This document shows positions 35,510 to 44,481 of a stretch of DNA of 64,000 nt, in pieces. The notes under the pieces were generated by a model. The model was not told the origin of the DNA. It saw only the letters and a list, made by a program, of their open reading frames with translations, and made no database searches. The translations under genes were made by a program, and so were the position numbers. This stretch comes from an uncultured Eubacterium sp. (GTDB lineage Bacteria; Bacillota; Clostridia; Lachnospirales; Lachnospiraceae): NCBI GenBank assembly GCA_934338065.1, contig CAKRGX010000001.1, positions 62,001 to 126,000 on the forward strand. The letters are read 5' to 3'. Numbering within the stretch: the stretch's first letter is position 1; every line of letters begins with the position of its first letter.

Positions 35510-35590
35510 AATTTCCTCATTTCTGCGTTGATATTCTGACATATCCGGTTTGTGTCAAACAACGCATAGGCACAAACTTAGATGATAGGG

Positions 35591-35620
35591 TTGACAAAAA
35601 ACACCTTTTCTATGTATTAT
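35591..35620 (+). promoter_or_regulatory. Sigma-A promoter of the 58-residue gene and GNAT gene
   Basis: TTGACA (35591-35596), 18-bp spacer, TATTAT (35615-35620), about 33 bases ahead of an AGGAGG site. Confidence 0.75.
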
Positions 35621-35665
35621 TATGGGGAAATATTTGATTGATTATACATTTTAGGAGGTGCCAAT

Positions 35666-35842
35666 TTGGACATACCGCAGGACCCCATTATTCTGGTGAG
35701 TTATGTAAATACGAAATTAAGAGATCAATTTGCAACGTTAGAGGAATTCTGCCGCACATTTGATGTAAATGAAGAAGAACTTCGTGAGACACTGGATTCC
35801 GTTGATTATCATTACGATGAAACAACCAACCGCTTTGTTTAA
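35666..35842 (+). CDS. DUF4250-type small protein (TTG start)
   Basis: A 58-residue protein beginning at a TTG codon (35666), 7 bases after a perfect AGGAGG (35653-35658) and downstream of a clean promoter. It begins with DIPQDPIILVSYVNTKLRD, continues with an FATLEEFCRTFDVNEEEL helix and ends YHYDETTNRFV, the pattern I know as DUF4250, a helical family common in Lachnospiraceae with unknown function, perhaps a small helix-turn-helix-like protein. The lack of an ATG makes it easy to miss. An acetyltransferase gene follows after 30 bases. Confidence 0.8.
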   Translation: MDIPQDPIILVSYVNTKLRDQFATLEEFCRTFDVNEEELRETLDSVDYHYDETTNRFV

Positions 35843-35872
35843 CATCGAATTTTTTCTGTAGGAGGATGGCAT

Positions 35873-36295
35873 ATGAAAACGATAAACTATACACACTCGA
35901 TATCAATCGAAGATTACAATGATCTTCGTGCGAGTGTTGACTTCATCACCATCCGTCCGAAGCGGGCGCATATTGCCTTAGAAAATTCGCTCTACACCCT
36001 GATTGCCACGGACCAGGGTAATCCGGTTGGCATGGCAAGGGTTGTCGGCGATGGAGGCTATGTGTACTTTATCTGCGATGTCATCGTACGGCCGGCCTAT
36101 CAATCACAAGGTCTGGGCCGTGCCATCATTGAAAATGTACTGGGCTGGCTGGAGACACAGGTTGCAGAGGATGAAACGATTATGGTCAATCTGATGTCCG
36201 CCATGAACAAAGAACCTTTTTACGAAAAACTCGGTTTTCATAAACGCCCCTTTGGAAACCACGGCTCTGGCATGAGCCGCTGGATCAGCAAGTAA
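35873..36295 (+). CDS. GNAT family N-acetyltransferase
   Basis: Acetyl-CoA-dependent acetyltransferase of 140 residues; substrate not predictable. It shows the central fold PVGMARVVGDGGYVYFICDVIV and the acetyl-CoA loop RPAYQSQGLGRAIIENVLGWL (Q-x-x-G-x-G/A), ending with the FYEKLGFHKRPFG strand typical of GNATs. An AGGAGGATGG site precedes the ATG. Co-transcribed with the DUF4250 gene from the promoter at 35591. Its stop codon abuts that of the converging permease gene (36296). Confidence 0.9.
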   Translation: MKTINYTHSISIEDYNDLRASVDFITIRPKRAHIALENSLYTLIATDQGNPVGMARVVGDGGYVYFICDVIVRPAYQSQGLGRAIIENVLGWLETQVAEDETIMVNLMSAMNKEPFYEKLGFHKRPFGNHGSGMSRWISK

Positions 36296-37291
36296 CTAAC
36301 TCTTTGTCTCCTCTGTCACTGCTTTCAGAATCGTGAGACCGACCGGTCCCAGCAGCACACCGGCAAGGCCAAGCAATTCCGCTCCTACATAGACAGAGAT
36401 CAATACATATAAGGGTTTCAATCCCAATTCTTTACCGAACAACCGCGGTTCCAGAACTTCCCGCAGAAAGGAAGCAATCGCAAATACCGTGATCAGTATG
36501 GCAGCCGCATAATAATTTCCCCCTAATATTTTTATCAAAGCCCAGGGAACTAATATAATACCACTTCCCACGATGGGAAATGCATCAAAAACAGTAATTC
36601 CAATTCCTAAAACAACCGCATAACTGCTTCCCATCAATGCCAGACCGACCGAGATGACCGTAGCGATAATAAAAAAGATAATACTCTGTGACTTGATATA
36701 GGCAAGCCCTGCCCTGCGCAGGCGAACCGCATAAGGACGCACCCATCCTCTTAGTTTGGGAAAAGTATCATCAAACAAAATAAGAAGAGTGGATATAATA
36801 AAAATGAAAGCAATTCCTGCAATGGTAAATGCCCACCGCAGAATTTGTGTAACATAACCGGACATACGCGGCAGCACCTGCGTACCAATCGTATGATATA
36901 AACTTTGAATCTGATCCTCCACATAATGATAACTGGTACCGCCTGCCAGCTCCAGCATACGATCACACTGACAGCACATCTGCTCTACGATTCTGCTGAG
37001 TACCTGCTGATATACCGGTATTCTCTGCAATAACAGCATGAGCTGGCTCAACGCCAGACTTATCATATAACAGGCCACACCGGTCAGAGCGGCAAATACG
37101 ATCAGTACAACAAGAAGAACACTGACCCTGTGTCTCCAATGTAAACGTTTTTCCAAAAATGAAATGACAGGAGATACCATCTTAGCAAAAAAATAAGCCA
37201 GAACAAAAGGCAGGAACAAAGGAAGCAGGAAACGAAAAACAAGAAAAATAAGTACAGAAATTCCTATAAGTTTACTATATTTTGTTTTCAT
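36296..37291 (-). CDS. AI-2E/YtvI family integral membrane protein
   Basis: A 331-residue membrane protein with about seven or eight helices in the AI-2E transporter (YdiK/YtvI) layout: an N-terminal pair of helices (FLLPLFLPFVLAYFFAKMVSP), a soluble helical stretch (about 95-140), and C-terminal helices containing FDAFPIVGSGIILVPWALI and the GVLLGPVGLTILKAV tail. In spore-formers the YtvI branch is expressed during sporulation, but the sub-branch here is a guess; permease function is not established. Start ATG 37291 lies 5 bases after GGGGAG; the GTG at 37297 overlaps that site. Confidence 0.85.
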   Translation of the reverse strand: MKTKYSKLIGISVLIFLVFRFLLPLFLPFVLAYFFAKMVSPVISFLEKRLHWRHRVSVLLVVLIVFAALTGVACYMISLALSQLMLLLQRIPVYQQVLSRIVEQMCCQCDRMLELAGGTSYHYVEDQIQSLYHTIGTQVLPRMSGYVTQILRWAFTIAGIAFIFIISTLLILFDDTFPKLRGWVRPYAVRLRRAGLAYIKSQSIIFFIIATVISVGLALMGSSYAVVLGIGITVFDAFPIVGSGIILVPWALIKILGGNYYAAAILITVFAIASFLREVLEPRLFGKELGLKPLYVLISVYVGAELLGLAGVLLGPVGLTILKAVTEETKS

Positions 37292-37351
37292 ATTCACTCC
37301 CCTTCCATCTAATTAAAACAATCAAAAGTCAACATTTCTCCCATTATGGGC

Positions 37352-37390
37352 ACAATGAAAAAGTAACAAAACATCCTGTCCTGTTACTTT
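37352..37390 (-). terminator. Probable terminator of the atypical response regulator gene
   Basis: Bottom strand: AAAGTAACA (37390-37382), a 13-base loop, TGTTACTTT (37368-37360), then TTCATTG. 52 bases past the stop codon; the T tail is broken. Confidence 0.5.
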
Positions 37391-37441
37391 ATTATAAACT
37401 TGATCTATCTTTTTATCCTTGCCAAAATTTTCAGTTTTTCT

Positions 37442-38143
37442 TTAACCACGGATACGATATCCCCGGTTCCGGCTGTTTACAATGATATTCGGATTTGCCG
37501 GATCCTTTTCAATCTTGTCACGGATCTTATGAATGTGTACCATCAATGATGTACTCTTACTTTCCCGATGCATCCCCCATACTTTCCGATAAAGCTCTTC
37601 CGGTGTAAAATAATGATCCGGATTACTCGCCAGACAATATAATAACTCATATTCCTTTCGCGTCAATTGTTTTTCTTCTCCATCCACAAACACCCGGTGT
37701 TCGATCCGGTCAATGCGTAAAGGCCCAAACTCAAGGAAGCGGCTGTCCGCATCCGATCCTTTTCTCTGTCTTGCGGTTAATTTTTCATAACGTGTGATAC
37801 GTGCTGTAATGCGGGCGAACAACTCTCCTACACTGACCGGGCGTGCCACGTAATCGTCCGCCCCCAGTGAAAATCCCTCAATCAGTTCATTTTCATCCTT
37901 CGTATCTGCTATAAGGATCACCGGTTGCAGATACCGCTCGCGGTATTTTCTACATAATTCAAAACCACTCTGTTCCGGCAGCTTAACATTCACCAGAAGC
38001 AGGTCAAACACACCACTCATTGCCGAAGTCTCACCCCGGATTCCATCCGTCTCGATCGTTACATCAAAGTCACTCATTTTCATAAAATTGCGTACCGCCT
38101 CGGCAAACGACCGATTGCTGTCTACGATTAATATCTTCTTCAT
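37442..38143 (-). CDS. Atypical OmpR-family response regulator
   Basis: DNA-binding regulator of 233 residues: receiver domain (1-118) and winged-helix domain (about 135-233, with LTRKEYELLYCLASNPDHYF and IIVNSRNRGYRIRG). The receiver has lost the phosphorylation site: Asn52 stands where Asp is expected (LLLVNVKLPEQSG), the acidic pair is D8-S9, the Thr/Ser switch is Ala79 and the invariant Lys is Arg101. It should not be phosphorylated normally and probably acts as a phosphorylation-independent regulator. No histidine kinase is adjacent. Direct TTAACA repeats and a palindrome lie in its upstream region. Start ATG 38143 is 5 bases after GGAGG. Confidence 0.9.
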   Translation of the reverse strand: MKKILIVDSNRSFAEAVRNFMKMSDFDVTIETDGIRGETSAMSGVFDLLLVNVKLPEQSGFELCRKYRERYLQPVILIADTKDENELIEGFSLGADDYVARPVSVGELFARITARITRYEKLTARQRKGSDADSRFLEFGPLRIDRIEHRVFVDGEEKQLTRKEYELLYCLASNPDHYFTPEELYRKVWGMHRESKSTSLMVHIHKIRDKIEKDPANPNIIVNSRNRGYRIRG

Positions 38144-38164
38144 ATTCCCCTCCAAAGAAACCTC

Positions 38165-38179
38165 AATACCTTTGGTATT
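38165..38179. repeat. AATACC-TTT-GGTATT inverted repeat
   Basis: Perfect 6-bp palindrome with a 3-base gap, 22 bases upstream of the atypical regulator's start codon. Operator-like; its binding partner is unknown. Confidence 0.6.
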
Positions 38180-38189
38180 TTTTAATAAA

Positions 38190-38206
38190 TGTTAACTTAT
38201 GTTAAC
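38190..38206. promoter_or_regulatory. Tandem TGTTAAC repeats, OmpR-type binding site
   Basis: TGTTAAC occurs at 38190-38196 and 38200-38206, a 10-base period (one helical turn). Read on the bottom strand it is TTAACA-TAAG-TTAACA, similar to direct-repeat sites of OmpR/PhoP-family regulators, and it lies 47-63 bases upstream of such a regulator gene. Confidence 0.55.
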
Positions 38207-38279
38207 TTTTTCCTCATTATAGCACATATTCTGTTCCCTGCCTAACAAAATCTTCCTTTTCTCGTCAAAATTCGTTCTC

Positions 38280-38309
38280 TTTACAAATCCATCCGATATG
38301 TTGTAAAAT
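38280..38309 (+). promoter_or_regulatory. Candidate sigma-A promoter of mutS2 operon
   Basis: TTTACA (38280-38285), 18-bp spacer, TAAAAT (38304-38309), about 64 bases before the mutS2 start. Confidence 0.55.
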
Positions 38310-38372
38310 AAAAATATCTGGTGCCGGAAGTCTATGCTATTAAGGATACACCAATCGAAGGGAGTTTATTAC

Positions 38373-40736
38373 GTGAATAAAAAAGTGTTACAAACCTTAG
38401 AATTTAATAAAATTATTGATATGCTGGTTGACGAGGCGGATTCTCCTCTTGCGAAAGAAAATGCGAGAAATCTTCTGCCGTCGTCCCACCGGGATGAGAT
38501 CATCGGCTGGCAGGCAGAAACAAGCCATGCTCTTATGCGCCTTTTGAAACAGGGCAAGCCGGGCTTTCATGGACTGCGCGATATCCGTTCAAGTCTTGTT
38601 CCCCTTGAAAAAGGTGCCACATTGGGTATGGGAGAACTTTTGGATCTATGCCGCTGCCTTGAGATTGCCCGGAGCGCGATTGCCTATAATAATAAATTTG
38701 AAGACTTGCAGGATGCTTTGTCCGGACGTTTTGCAAGCCTTATTGATCTTCCCGATCTTCGCCGCGAGATTAACCGCTGTATCATCAGCCCGGAAGAAAT
38801 GGCCGATGATGCCAGTTCCGAATTAAAACGGATCCGGCGCACGATGAAAAGTGCCAACGACCGCATCCGTGAGCAACTGACAGCAACGATCAATAGTTCA
38901 GGGAACATGCTGCGTGACAACCTCGTTACTATGCGTAACGGACGCTACTGTCTTCCTGTCAAGCAGGAATATAAATCAACCTTTCAAGGTATGATTCATG
39001 ATCAGAGTGCCACCGGCTCCACTTTTTTTATCGAACCTATGGCAATCGTAAAGCTAAACAACGAACTGGCTGAACTGGCAATGAAAGAACAGGAAGAAAT
39101 CGAAAAAATACTGGCATCACTCAGTGCACTGGCTGCTCCACACACGGATGACATACGCAAAAATATACTTCTCCTTGCCGAACTGGATTTTATCTTTGCG
39201 AAAGCAGGTTTGTCGAAAAAAATGCAGGGAAGCGAACCTTTATTTAATCAGAATTACATTCATATCAAAAAAGGACGCCATCCTCTTATTCCAAGAGATA
39301 AGGTGGTTCCAATCGATGTAACATTAGGAAAAAGCTATGATCTTCTTATCATTACCGGACCAAATACCGGTGGAAAAACCGTTTCTCTGAAGACAGTCGG
39401 ACTTTTTACCCTGATGGGGCAGGCAGGACTTCACATCCCTGCCTATGACCGTTCCCACCTGAGAGTGTATGAGGAAGTATACGCTGATATCGGTGATGAA
39501 CAGAGCATTGAACAAAGTCTCAGTACCTTTTCATCTCACATGGTAAACACGGTTTATATCCTGAAACGGGCAAACAGAAAAACACTGGCTCTTTTCGATG
39601 AGTTAGGCGCGGGTACCGATCCTACGGAAGGAGCCGCTCTGGCGATTGCTATCCTCGACCATCTGCACAAGCACAATGTGACAGCGATGGCTACGACTCA
39701 CTACAGTGAATTAAAACTATATGCTCTTTCAACCGAAGGCGTAGAAAATGCTTCCTGCGAATTTGATGTGGAGTCCCTGCAGCCAACTTATCGTCTTCTC
39801 GTCGGGGTTCCGGGTAAAAGTAACGCATTTGCCATTTCCGGAAAACTGGGCCTTCCGCAAGAGATCATTGAAGAAGCCGGCAAATTGATTGACAGTGACA
39901 ACCAGAGCTTTGAAGATGTTGTTACCGGTCTGGAAGAAGCCCGTGTGGAAGCGGAAAAGGAAAGAGAAAAAGCAAAGCGGATACGTCAGGAAGCAGAACA
40001 TTTTAAAGAAAAAATGATTGCGAAAAACGAGCGCATCGATGCTGCAAAAGACAAAATACTCCGCCGTGCCAATGAAGAAGCACACGATATCATTCAGAAG
40101 GCAAAAGATACCGCAGATGAATCCATCAAAAAATATAATAAATGGATGCAGGGTGCCGGCATGACGAAAGAAATGGAAAAGGAACGTGCGGCATTAAGGG
40201 AACAACTAGATAAGACGGGCAGTAAACTTACAATAAACGAACAAAAAAAGAAGCACCAAAAAGCACCCGATAAACTATCCATTGGTGATATTGTCATGGT
40301 ACATTCGATGGGAGTCAAGGGGACTGTCAGCACCCTTCCCAACAACAAAGGAAAGTGCTTCGTACAAATGGGTATTCTCCGTTCAGAAGTAGATATCAAA
40401 GACCTTGAACTGCTGGAACAGGAAACAAAAGCAGCAAAAAAAGAAGCAGATATTACCCATGCACGGAACATGAAGATGACAAAAGCTATGACGATTTCCT
40501 CCGAGCTTAATCTAATCGGGAAAACAGTTTCTGAGGCACTTGCCCTATTAGACAAATACCTTGACGATGCATATCTGGCAAAACTGCACCAAGTTACTAT
40601 CATACACGGAATGGGGACAGGTGCACTACGAACTGCCGTGCAAAATTACTGCAAACGATGTAAATACGTAGACAGCTATCGTATGGGAGAATACGGGGAA
40701 GGTGGCTACGGTGTCACAATTGTAAATTTTAAATAA
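38373..40736 (+). CDS. mutS2: Endonuclease MutS2
   Basis: Homologue of MutS without a mismatch-recognition domain; it acts on recombination intermediates and, in Bacillus, on collided ribosomes. The 787 residues show the helical core, the ATPase domain with ITGPNTGGKT (Walker A), DIGDEQSIEQSLSTFSSHM, LFDELGAGTDPTEGAALA (Walker B) and ATTHYSELK, a long charged coiled coil (about 520-620), the KOW-like loop and a C-terminal Smr nuclease domain (IIHGMGTGALR). In that domain the usual LDLRG motif reads LNLIGK. Start GTG 38373 has AAGGGAG 8 bases upstream; the ATG at 38334 has no site. First gene of an operon with a two-component system 10 bases downstream. Confidence 0.96.
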   Translation: MNKKVLQTLEFNKIIDMLVDEADSPLAKENARNLLPSSHRDEIIGWQAETSHALMRLLKQGKPGFHGLRDIRSSLVPLEKGATLGMGELLDLCRCLEIARSAIAYNNKFEDLQDALSGRFASLIDLPDLRREINRCIISPEEMADDASSELKRIRRTMKSANDRIREQLTATINSSGNMLRDNLVTMRNGRYCLPVKQEYKSTFQGMIHDQSATGSTFFIEPMAIVKLNNELAELAMKEQEEIEKILASLSALAAPHTDDIRKNILLLAELDFIFAKAGLSKKMQGSEPLFNQNYIHIKKGRHPLIPRDKVVPIDVTLGKSYDLLIITGPNTGGKTVSLKTVGLFTLMGQAGLHIPAYDRSHLRVYEEVYADIGDEQSIEQSLSTFSSHMVNTVYILKRANRKTLALFDELGAGTDPTEGAALAIAILDHLHKHNVTAMATTHYSELKLYALSTEGVENASCEFDVESLQPTYRLLVGVPGKSNAFAISGKLGLPQEIIEEAGKLIDSDNQSFEDVVTGLEEARVEAEKEREKAKRIRQEAEHFKEKMIAKNERIDAAKDKILRRANEEAHDIIQKAKDTADESIKKYNKWMQGAGMTKEMEKERAALREQLDKTGSKLTINEQKKKHQKAPDKLSIGDIVMVHSMGVKGTVSTLPNNKGKCFVQMGILRSEVDIKDLELLEQETKAAKKEADITHARNMKMTKAMTISSELNLIGKTVSEALALLDKYLDDAYLAKLHQVTIIHGMGTGALRTAVQNYCKRCKYVDSYRMGEYGEGGYGVTIVNFK

Positions 40737-40746
40737 GGAGCAGACA

Positions 40747-41463
40747 ATGGATAAAAAAAAGATTCTGATCGTAGACGATGACAATAATATCGCAGAATTA
40801 ATCTCGCTTTATTTAACAAAAGAATGTTTTCAATGCGAAATAGCAAATGATGGTGAAAGCGCTCTTACCAAATATGCCTCTTTTTCACCGGACCTGATCT
40901 TATTAGATCTTATGCTGCCCGGTATTGATGGCTATGAAGTATGCCGGGAAATACGAAAAAGTAATATAACACCGATCATCATGCTGTCTGCCAAAGGCGA
41001 AGTATTTGATAAAGTGCTGGGACTGGAATTAGGTGCGGATGACTATATCATCAAGCCCTTTGACAGCAAAGAAATGGTTGCCCGCGTTAAAGCGGTATTA
41101 CGCCGATACGAATATCAAAAAAACAATACGCCCGCTAACGCAGAACAGAAAGCCAATGATTCTGTTCAATATAAAGACCTTACGATCAGCCTTACCAACT
41201 ACACAACAAACTATATGGGAGAACTATTGGAAATGCCGCCAAAAGAATTAGAACTTTTATATTTTCTTGCCACGCATCCCAATCAGGTATTTACCAGAGA
41301 ACAGTTACTGGACCACATATGGGGATATGAATATATCGGTGAGACACGAACAATCGATGTCCATATCAAGCGCATCCGCGAAAAAATACGCGACCACGAA
41401 GAATGGGCAATCCGCACCGTATGGGGCATCGGTTATAAATTTGAAACAACCCGCAGAGCTTAA
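40747..41463 (+). CDS. OmpR-family response regulator
   Basis: Two-component regulator of 238 residues. The receiver is complete: D10-D11, phospho-acceptor Asp54 in LILLDLMLPG, the Ser in IIMLSAKG and Lys in DDYIIKPF. The winged-helix effector (about 138-235) has MPPKELELLYFLATHPNQVF and the RTIDVHIKRIREKI recognition region and ends WGIGYKFE. It follows mutS2 by 10 bases and precedes its histidine kinase by 14, so all three are probably one transcript. The signal and targets are unknown. Confidence 0.94.
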   Translation: MDKKKILIVDDDNNIAELISLYLTKECFQCEIANDGESALTKYASFSPDLILLDLMLPGIDGYEVCREIRKSNITPIIMLSAKGEVFDKVLGLELGADDYIIKPFDSKEMVARVKAVLRRYEYQKNNTPANAEQKANDSVQYKDLTISLTNYTTNYMGELLEMPPKELELLYFLATHPNQVFTREQLLDHIWGYEYIGETRTIDVHIKRIREKIRDHEEWAIRTVWGIGYKFETTRRA

Positions 41464-41477
41464 ATAGGGAGAATCAC

Positions 41478-42890
41478 ATGAAAAAACATATGAAAACCAC
41501 CTTAGGGCATAAACTGCTCGCCTATTATCTGGTCTTTTTTGCCATCACTTTTTTTGCCATGTCTACCATAGGACACAGTTATATCCGTGAACGAGCCTAT
41601 GTAGAGGCGGAACACCATCTACAGGATATCGGTATCACCCTGTTAAGTTCCGACATGAATCAGCAAAGTTATACCAAGACATCCATACGATCTTTGTATT
41701 CCCAGTTACTTATTGTTGGGGATGCAACTGACTGCCGTATCATCATTGTCTGTGATGACGGTGATATCGTCATGGATACAAGCAGCAAAAATGTAAATTA
41801 TAATGTTTACACCAAAGATTCCTCTTTTCTGCGGCAGCAGGCAACCAGGGATACAACAATGGAAGGCTACCTTCCCTCGGAATCTATGTGTGTCTGCATG
41901 CCCATCGAAAAGAGTGCATTTATGAACGGCTATCTTTTGATCACTCAGGCAAATATGTATATTGATAATCGTGCCACATACTATTCTAATGTATTATCAA
42001 CATTTTTTTATTTGATGATCCTTCTTGTCGGCCTTGTATTTATCCTGATCTATATCTTTAACGTACGTCCGCTGCACCAATTACGGAATGGTGCCAAAGA
42101 CTTCTCTATCTCGCACGATAATCCCCCCATCATTATTCATTCAAATGACGAGTACGGGGAACTGGCACAGACACTAAATGTAATTGGGGCAGAACTTGCC
42201 AAATTTGATGAATACCAACGCAAATTCATTTCAAATATCTCTCATGATTTTCGCTCGCCATTAACCAATATCCGTGGCTATGTACAGGCAATGGCAGATG
42301 GTATCATCCCGGTTGATAATCAGGAGAAATACCTGAATATTATTTTGTATGAAACCGAACGGCTGACCAAGCTTTCCTCAGATCTTCTGGATGTTAATAA
42401 TTATGACAAAGATCATATCATGCTGAATATCACCGAATTTGACATTCATGAAACGATTTTGAAAACATGCGACAGCCTTGAAAGCAGCATACAGGAAAAA
42501 CAGATCCGTATTGATTTTATACCGGTCAGCACAAATCCACTCCTAGTAAAAGCAGACCATAATAAAATTGTACAGGTACTTCATAATTTATTGGAAAATG
42601 CCGTCAAATTCAGTGATGAGGGTTCTCCTATCACGATCGCTACACGGCTCCACCATGAGCGCGTATACATCTCCATCAAAGATAATGGCATCGGTATTCC
42701 AAAAGAAGAACTTCCCGAGATCTGGAATCGATTCTACAAGACTGACCTCTCAAGAGGAAAAGACAAACTAGGCAGCGGATTAGGACTTTCTATTTGTCGT
42801 GAAATAATAAACGCCCACAAACAAACGATCGACGTCGTCAGTACCGTGGGCGTTGGTTCAAAATTTACGTTTACTCTTCCGAAGGCGTAG
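41478..42890 (+). CDS. Sensor histidine kinase
   Basis: Membrane sensor partner of the preceding regulator, 470 residues. TM1 about 12-32, an extracytoplasmic sensor region of about 140 residues (33-172, with two cysteines in SMCVCMP), TM2 about 173-194, a HAMP linker, the dimerisation helix with His256 in ISHDFRSPLTNIRGYVQAMADG, and an ATP-binding domain with VLHNLLENAVKFS (N box), IKDNGIGIP (G1), FYKTDLSRGKDKLGSGLGLSI (F and G2). All catalytic motifs are intact. The 3' end overlaps the converging anti-sigma gene by 20 bases, and the terminator for this operon lies inside that gene (42921-42957). Confidence 0.94.
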   Translation: MKKHMKTTLGHKLLAYYLVFFAITFFAMSTIGHSYIRERAYVEAEHHLQDIGITLLSSDMNQQSYTKTSIRSLYSQLLIVGDATDCRIIIVCDDGDIVMDTSSKNVNYNVYTKDSSFLRQQATRDTTMEGYLPSESMCVCMPIEKSAFMNGYLLITQANMYIDNRATYYSNVLSTFFYLMILLVGLVFILIYIFNVRPLHQLRNGAKDFSISHDNPPIIIHSNDEYGELAQTLNVIGAELAKFDEYQRKFISNISHDFRSPLTNIRGYVQAMADGIIPVDNQEKYLNIILYETERLTKLSSDLLDVNNYDKDHIMLNITEFDIHETILKTCDSLESSIQEKQIRIDFIPVSTNPLLVKADHNKIVQVLHNLLENAVKFSDEGSPITIATRLHHERVYISIKDNGIGIPKEELPEIWNRFYKTDLSRGKDKLGSGLGLSICREIINAHKQTIDVVSTVGVGSKFTFTLPKA

Positions 42891-44481
42891 CTATCGGCTC
42901 CTCTGCAATACGTTCAATACACAACTCCGTGATCAAAACGGAGTTGTTCTTTATTTTACATATAAGATAATTACTTCCACTTCCCATTGTAAATGTTTTT
43001 GTAGAATTTTTAATCTTTCCCGTATCGAAAGAAGCTATATTATCCACCCATTTCCCGGTAAATATTTCAGACACATTAAGACTCTGAAACTCTTTTGCAC
43101 TTGCCACCGAAATATCCAGTCCTTTGATCGTCAGCGGAAATTCAATATATGAGGACAACTTTTTCAAGCTGCCATCAGCAACAGCATACTGTATATTCTG
43201 TGCCGTCTCCCGATAATCCTGGCTCATATCCGGCTCATCTTCTTCCGGTTTCTCCGTTTCCTCTGCTGCTGGTTTCTCTGTTTCTTTCGCATCCTTCTCC
43301 TGACCGCTTTCCCATGATATATGGATAACACTCATCAGACCACTCAGCATACGGGACTTTTCTTCCACTGACACTTTTCCAATAAGAAGAGTAAAGTTAA
43401 TATCCTGTTTTGTAAATGTGTAGATTTCCTCGCCCTCTTCATTCATATACGTCTGAACAGAGATGCCATTAACAGCGATTACCTCTCCTTCCGTAAAATC
43501 GTCCAAAACACCATTCGGACTGCCATCCCGTCCGGCGTATCCGACTACCCGGTGCTTTTCCAGTTCTTCCACCTCCGGATAAGTAAACTGAAACGATTCA
43601 AAATTTTTAACAAGTTTATAACTGACCTTTTCAGCCGGAGAATTAATTGTAACACGGAATCCGTATAGCTCATATACTTTGCTCAATACATCACGGCGCT
43701 GCTTCTCTGTGGATTCCTGTTCTTCTCCCTCCCAGCCCACAGCATTGCGGCTGATTTTTTTGACATGCTCCGGACCGTCTTTTTTTCCGTCACCTTTGCT
43801 GCTGTTTTCCTTCTTTGTTCCTTCCACAAGCTTCACCGCCTTTTCCGTGCTGCAACTCTTACTCATCGTAACGGCAAACGTACAGGACTCCTGCTGCCAT
43901 GTCATTCCATCGCACTCATCCTCGCCATACAAAATAACTTCCTTATCATCAACGGTTTCTTTCGCCAGTTCCTCTTGTTCCGCAAACTGCTCTGTCACAT
44001 CCGGAGCATTTTCCTCTTCTTTGTATTCAAACAAAATCTTGTCTTTGTGTTTTTTGCTCTTATACGTAATCTTTACATGTTTTTTCTCTTTTTCCACCCG
44101 TATTTCTTTCACTTTATAACTCTTGGAAACATTGCTTAACGTATATGTTTTACAATCGGTCTTTTCCGCAATGTCACGGATGGAATCCAACTCGATCCAT
44201 TCTTCTCTATCATTCTCTGCGATAACAACCGGATGGTTGACATCACCGGAATTATCTGTTCCCATAAACTGGTTTCCGATAACAACAGCACTAACGACAA
44301 GTGCCACAAAAGCAGCCGCAGCCACACCAATTTGACGAGCGGAGAAACGAGGTCTGCTCTGTAAGGAAATCACCGTATCAGATGATTCTTCATATGCCTT
44401 CTTCACATTGGCAAGAATTCTCTCTTTATCACTATCACTCAGACAGATTTTCTGCATAGCTTCTTTATACTCTTTTTGCAT
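42871..44481 (-). CDS. Membrane-anchored putative anti-sigma factor
   Basis: About 536 residues. A cytoplasmic N-terminus (1-50, LSDSDKERILANVKKAYEES), one membrane helix (about 51-73, IGVAAAAFVALVVSAVVIG) and a long charged extracytoplasmic part. That part has two recognisable similar blocks of mixed alpha/beta character and a low-complexity linker rich in Glu and Pro (about 412-440). The layout and its coupling to an ECF sigma gene (17-base overlap) make an anti-sigma role likely, but no zinc-binding ZAS motif is seen. Start ATG 44481 lies 9 bases after the GGAG that overlaps the sigma stop region; ATGs at 44487 and 44490 are too close to it. Confidence 0.7.
   Translation of the reverse strand: MQKEYKEAMQKICLSDSDKERILANVKKAYEESSDTVISLQSRPRFSARQIGVAAAAFVALVVSAVVIGNQFMGTDNSGDVNHPVVIAENDREEWIELDSIRDIAEKTDCKTYTLSNVSKSYKVKEIRVEKEKKHVKITYKSKKHKDKILFEYKEEENAPDVTEQFAEQEELAKETVDDKEVILYGEDECDGMTWQQESCTFAVTMSKSCSTEKAVKLVEGTKKENSSKGDGKKDGPEHVKKISRNAVGWEGEEQESTEKQRRDVLSKVYELYGFRVTINSPAEKVSYKLVKNFESFQFTYPEVEELEKHRVVGYAGRDGSPNGVLDDFTEGEVIAVNGISVQTYMNEEGEEIYTFTKQDINFTLLIGKVSVEEKSRMLSGLMSVIHISWESGQEKDAKETEKPAAEETEKPEEDEPDMSQDYRETAQNIQYAVADGSLKKLSSYIEFPLTIKGLDISVASAKEFQSLNVSEIFTGKWVDNIASFDTGKIKNSTKTFTMGSGSNYLICKIKNNSVLITELCIERIAEEPIATPSEE
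42921..42957 (+). terminator. Terminator of mutS2-RR-HK inside the converging gene
   Basis: ACAACTCCGT (42921-42930), 7-base loop, ACGGAGTTGT (42938-42947), then TCTTTATTTT. It is 30 bases past the histidine kinase stop codon but within the last 30 codons of the anti-sigma gene on the other strand. Confidence 0.8.
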
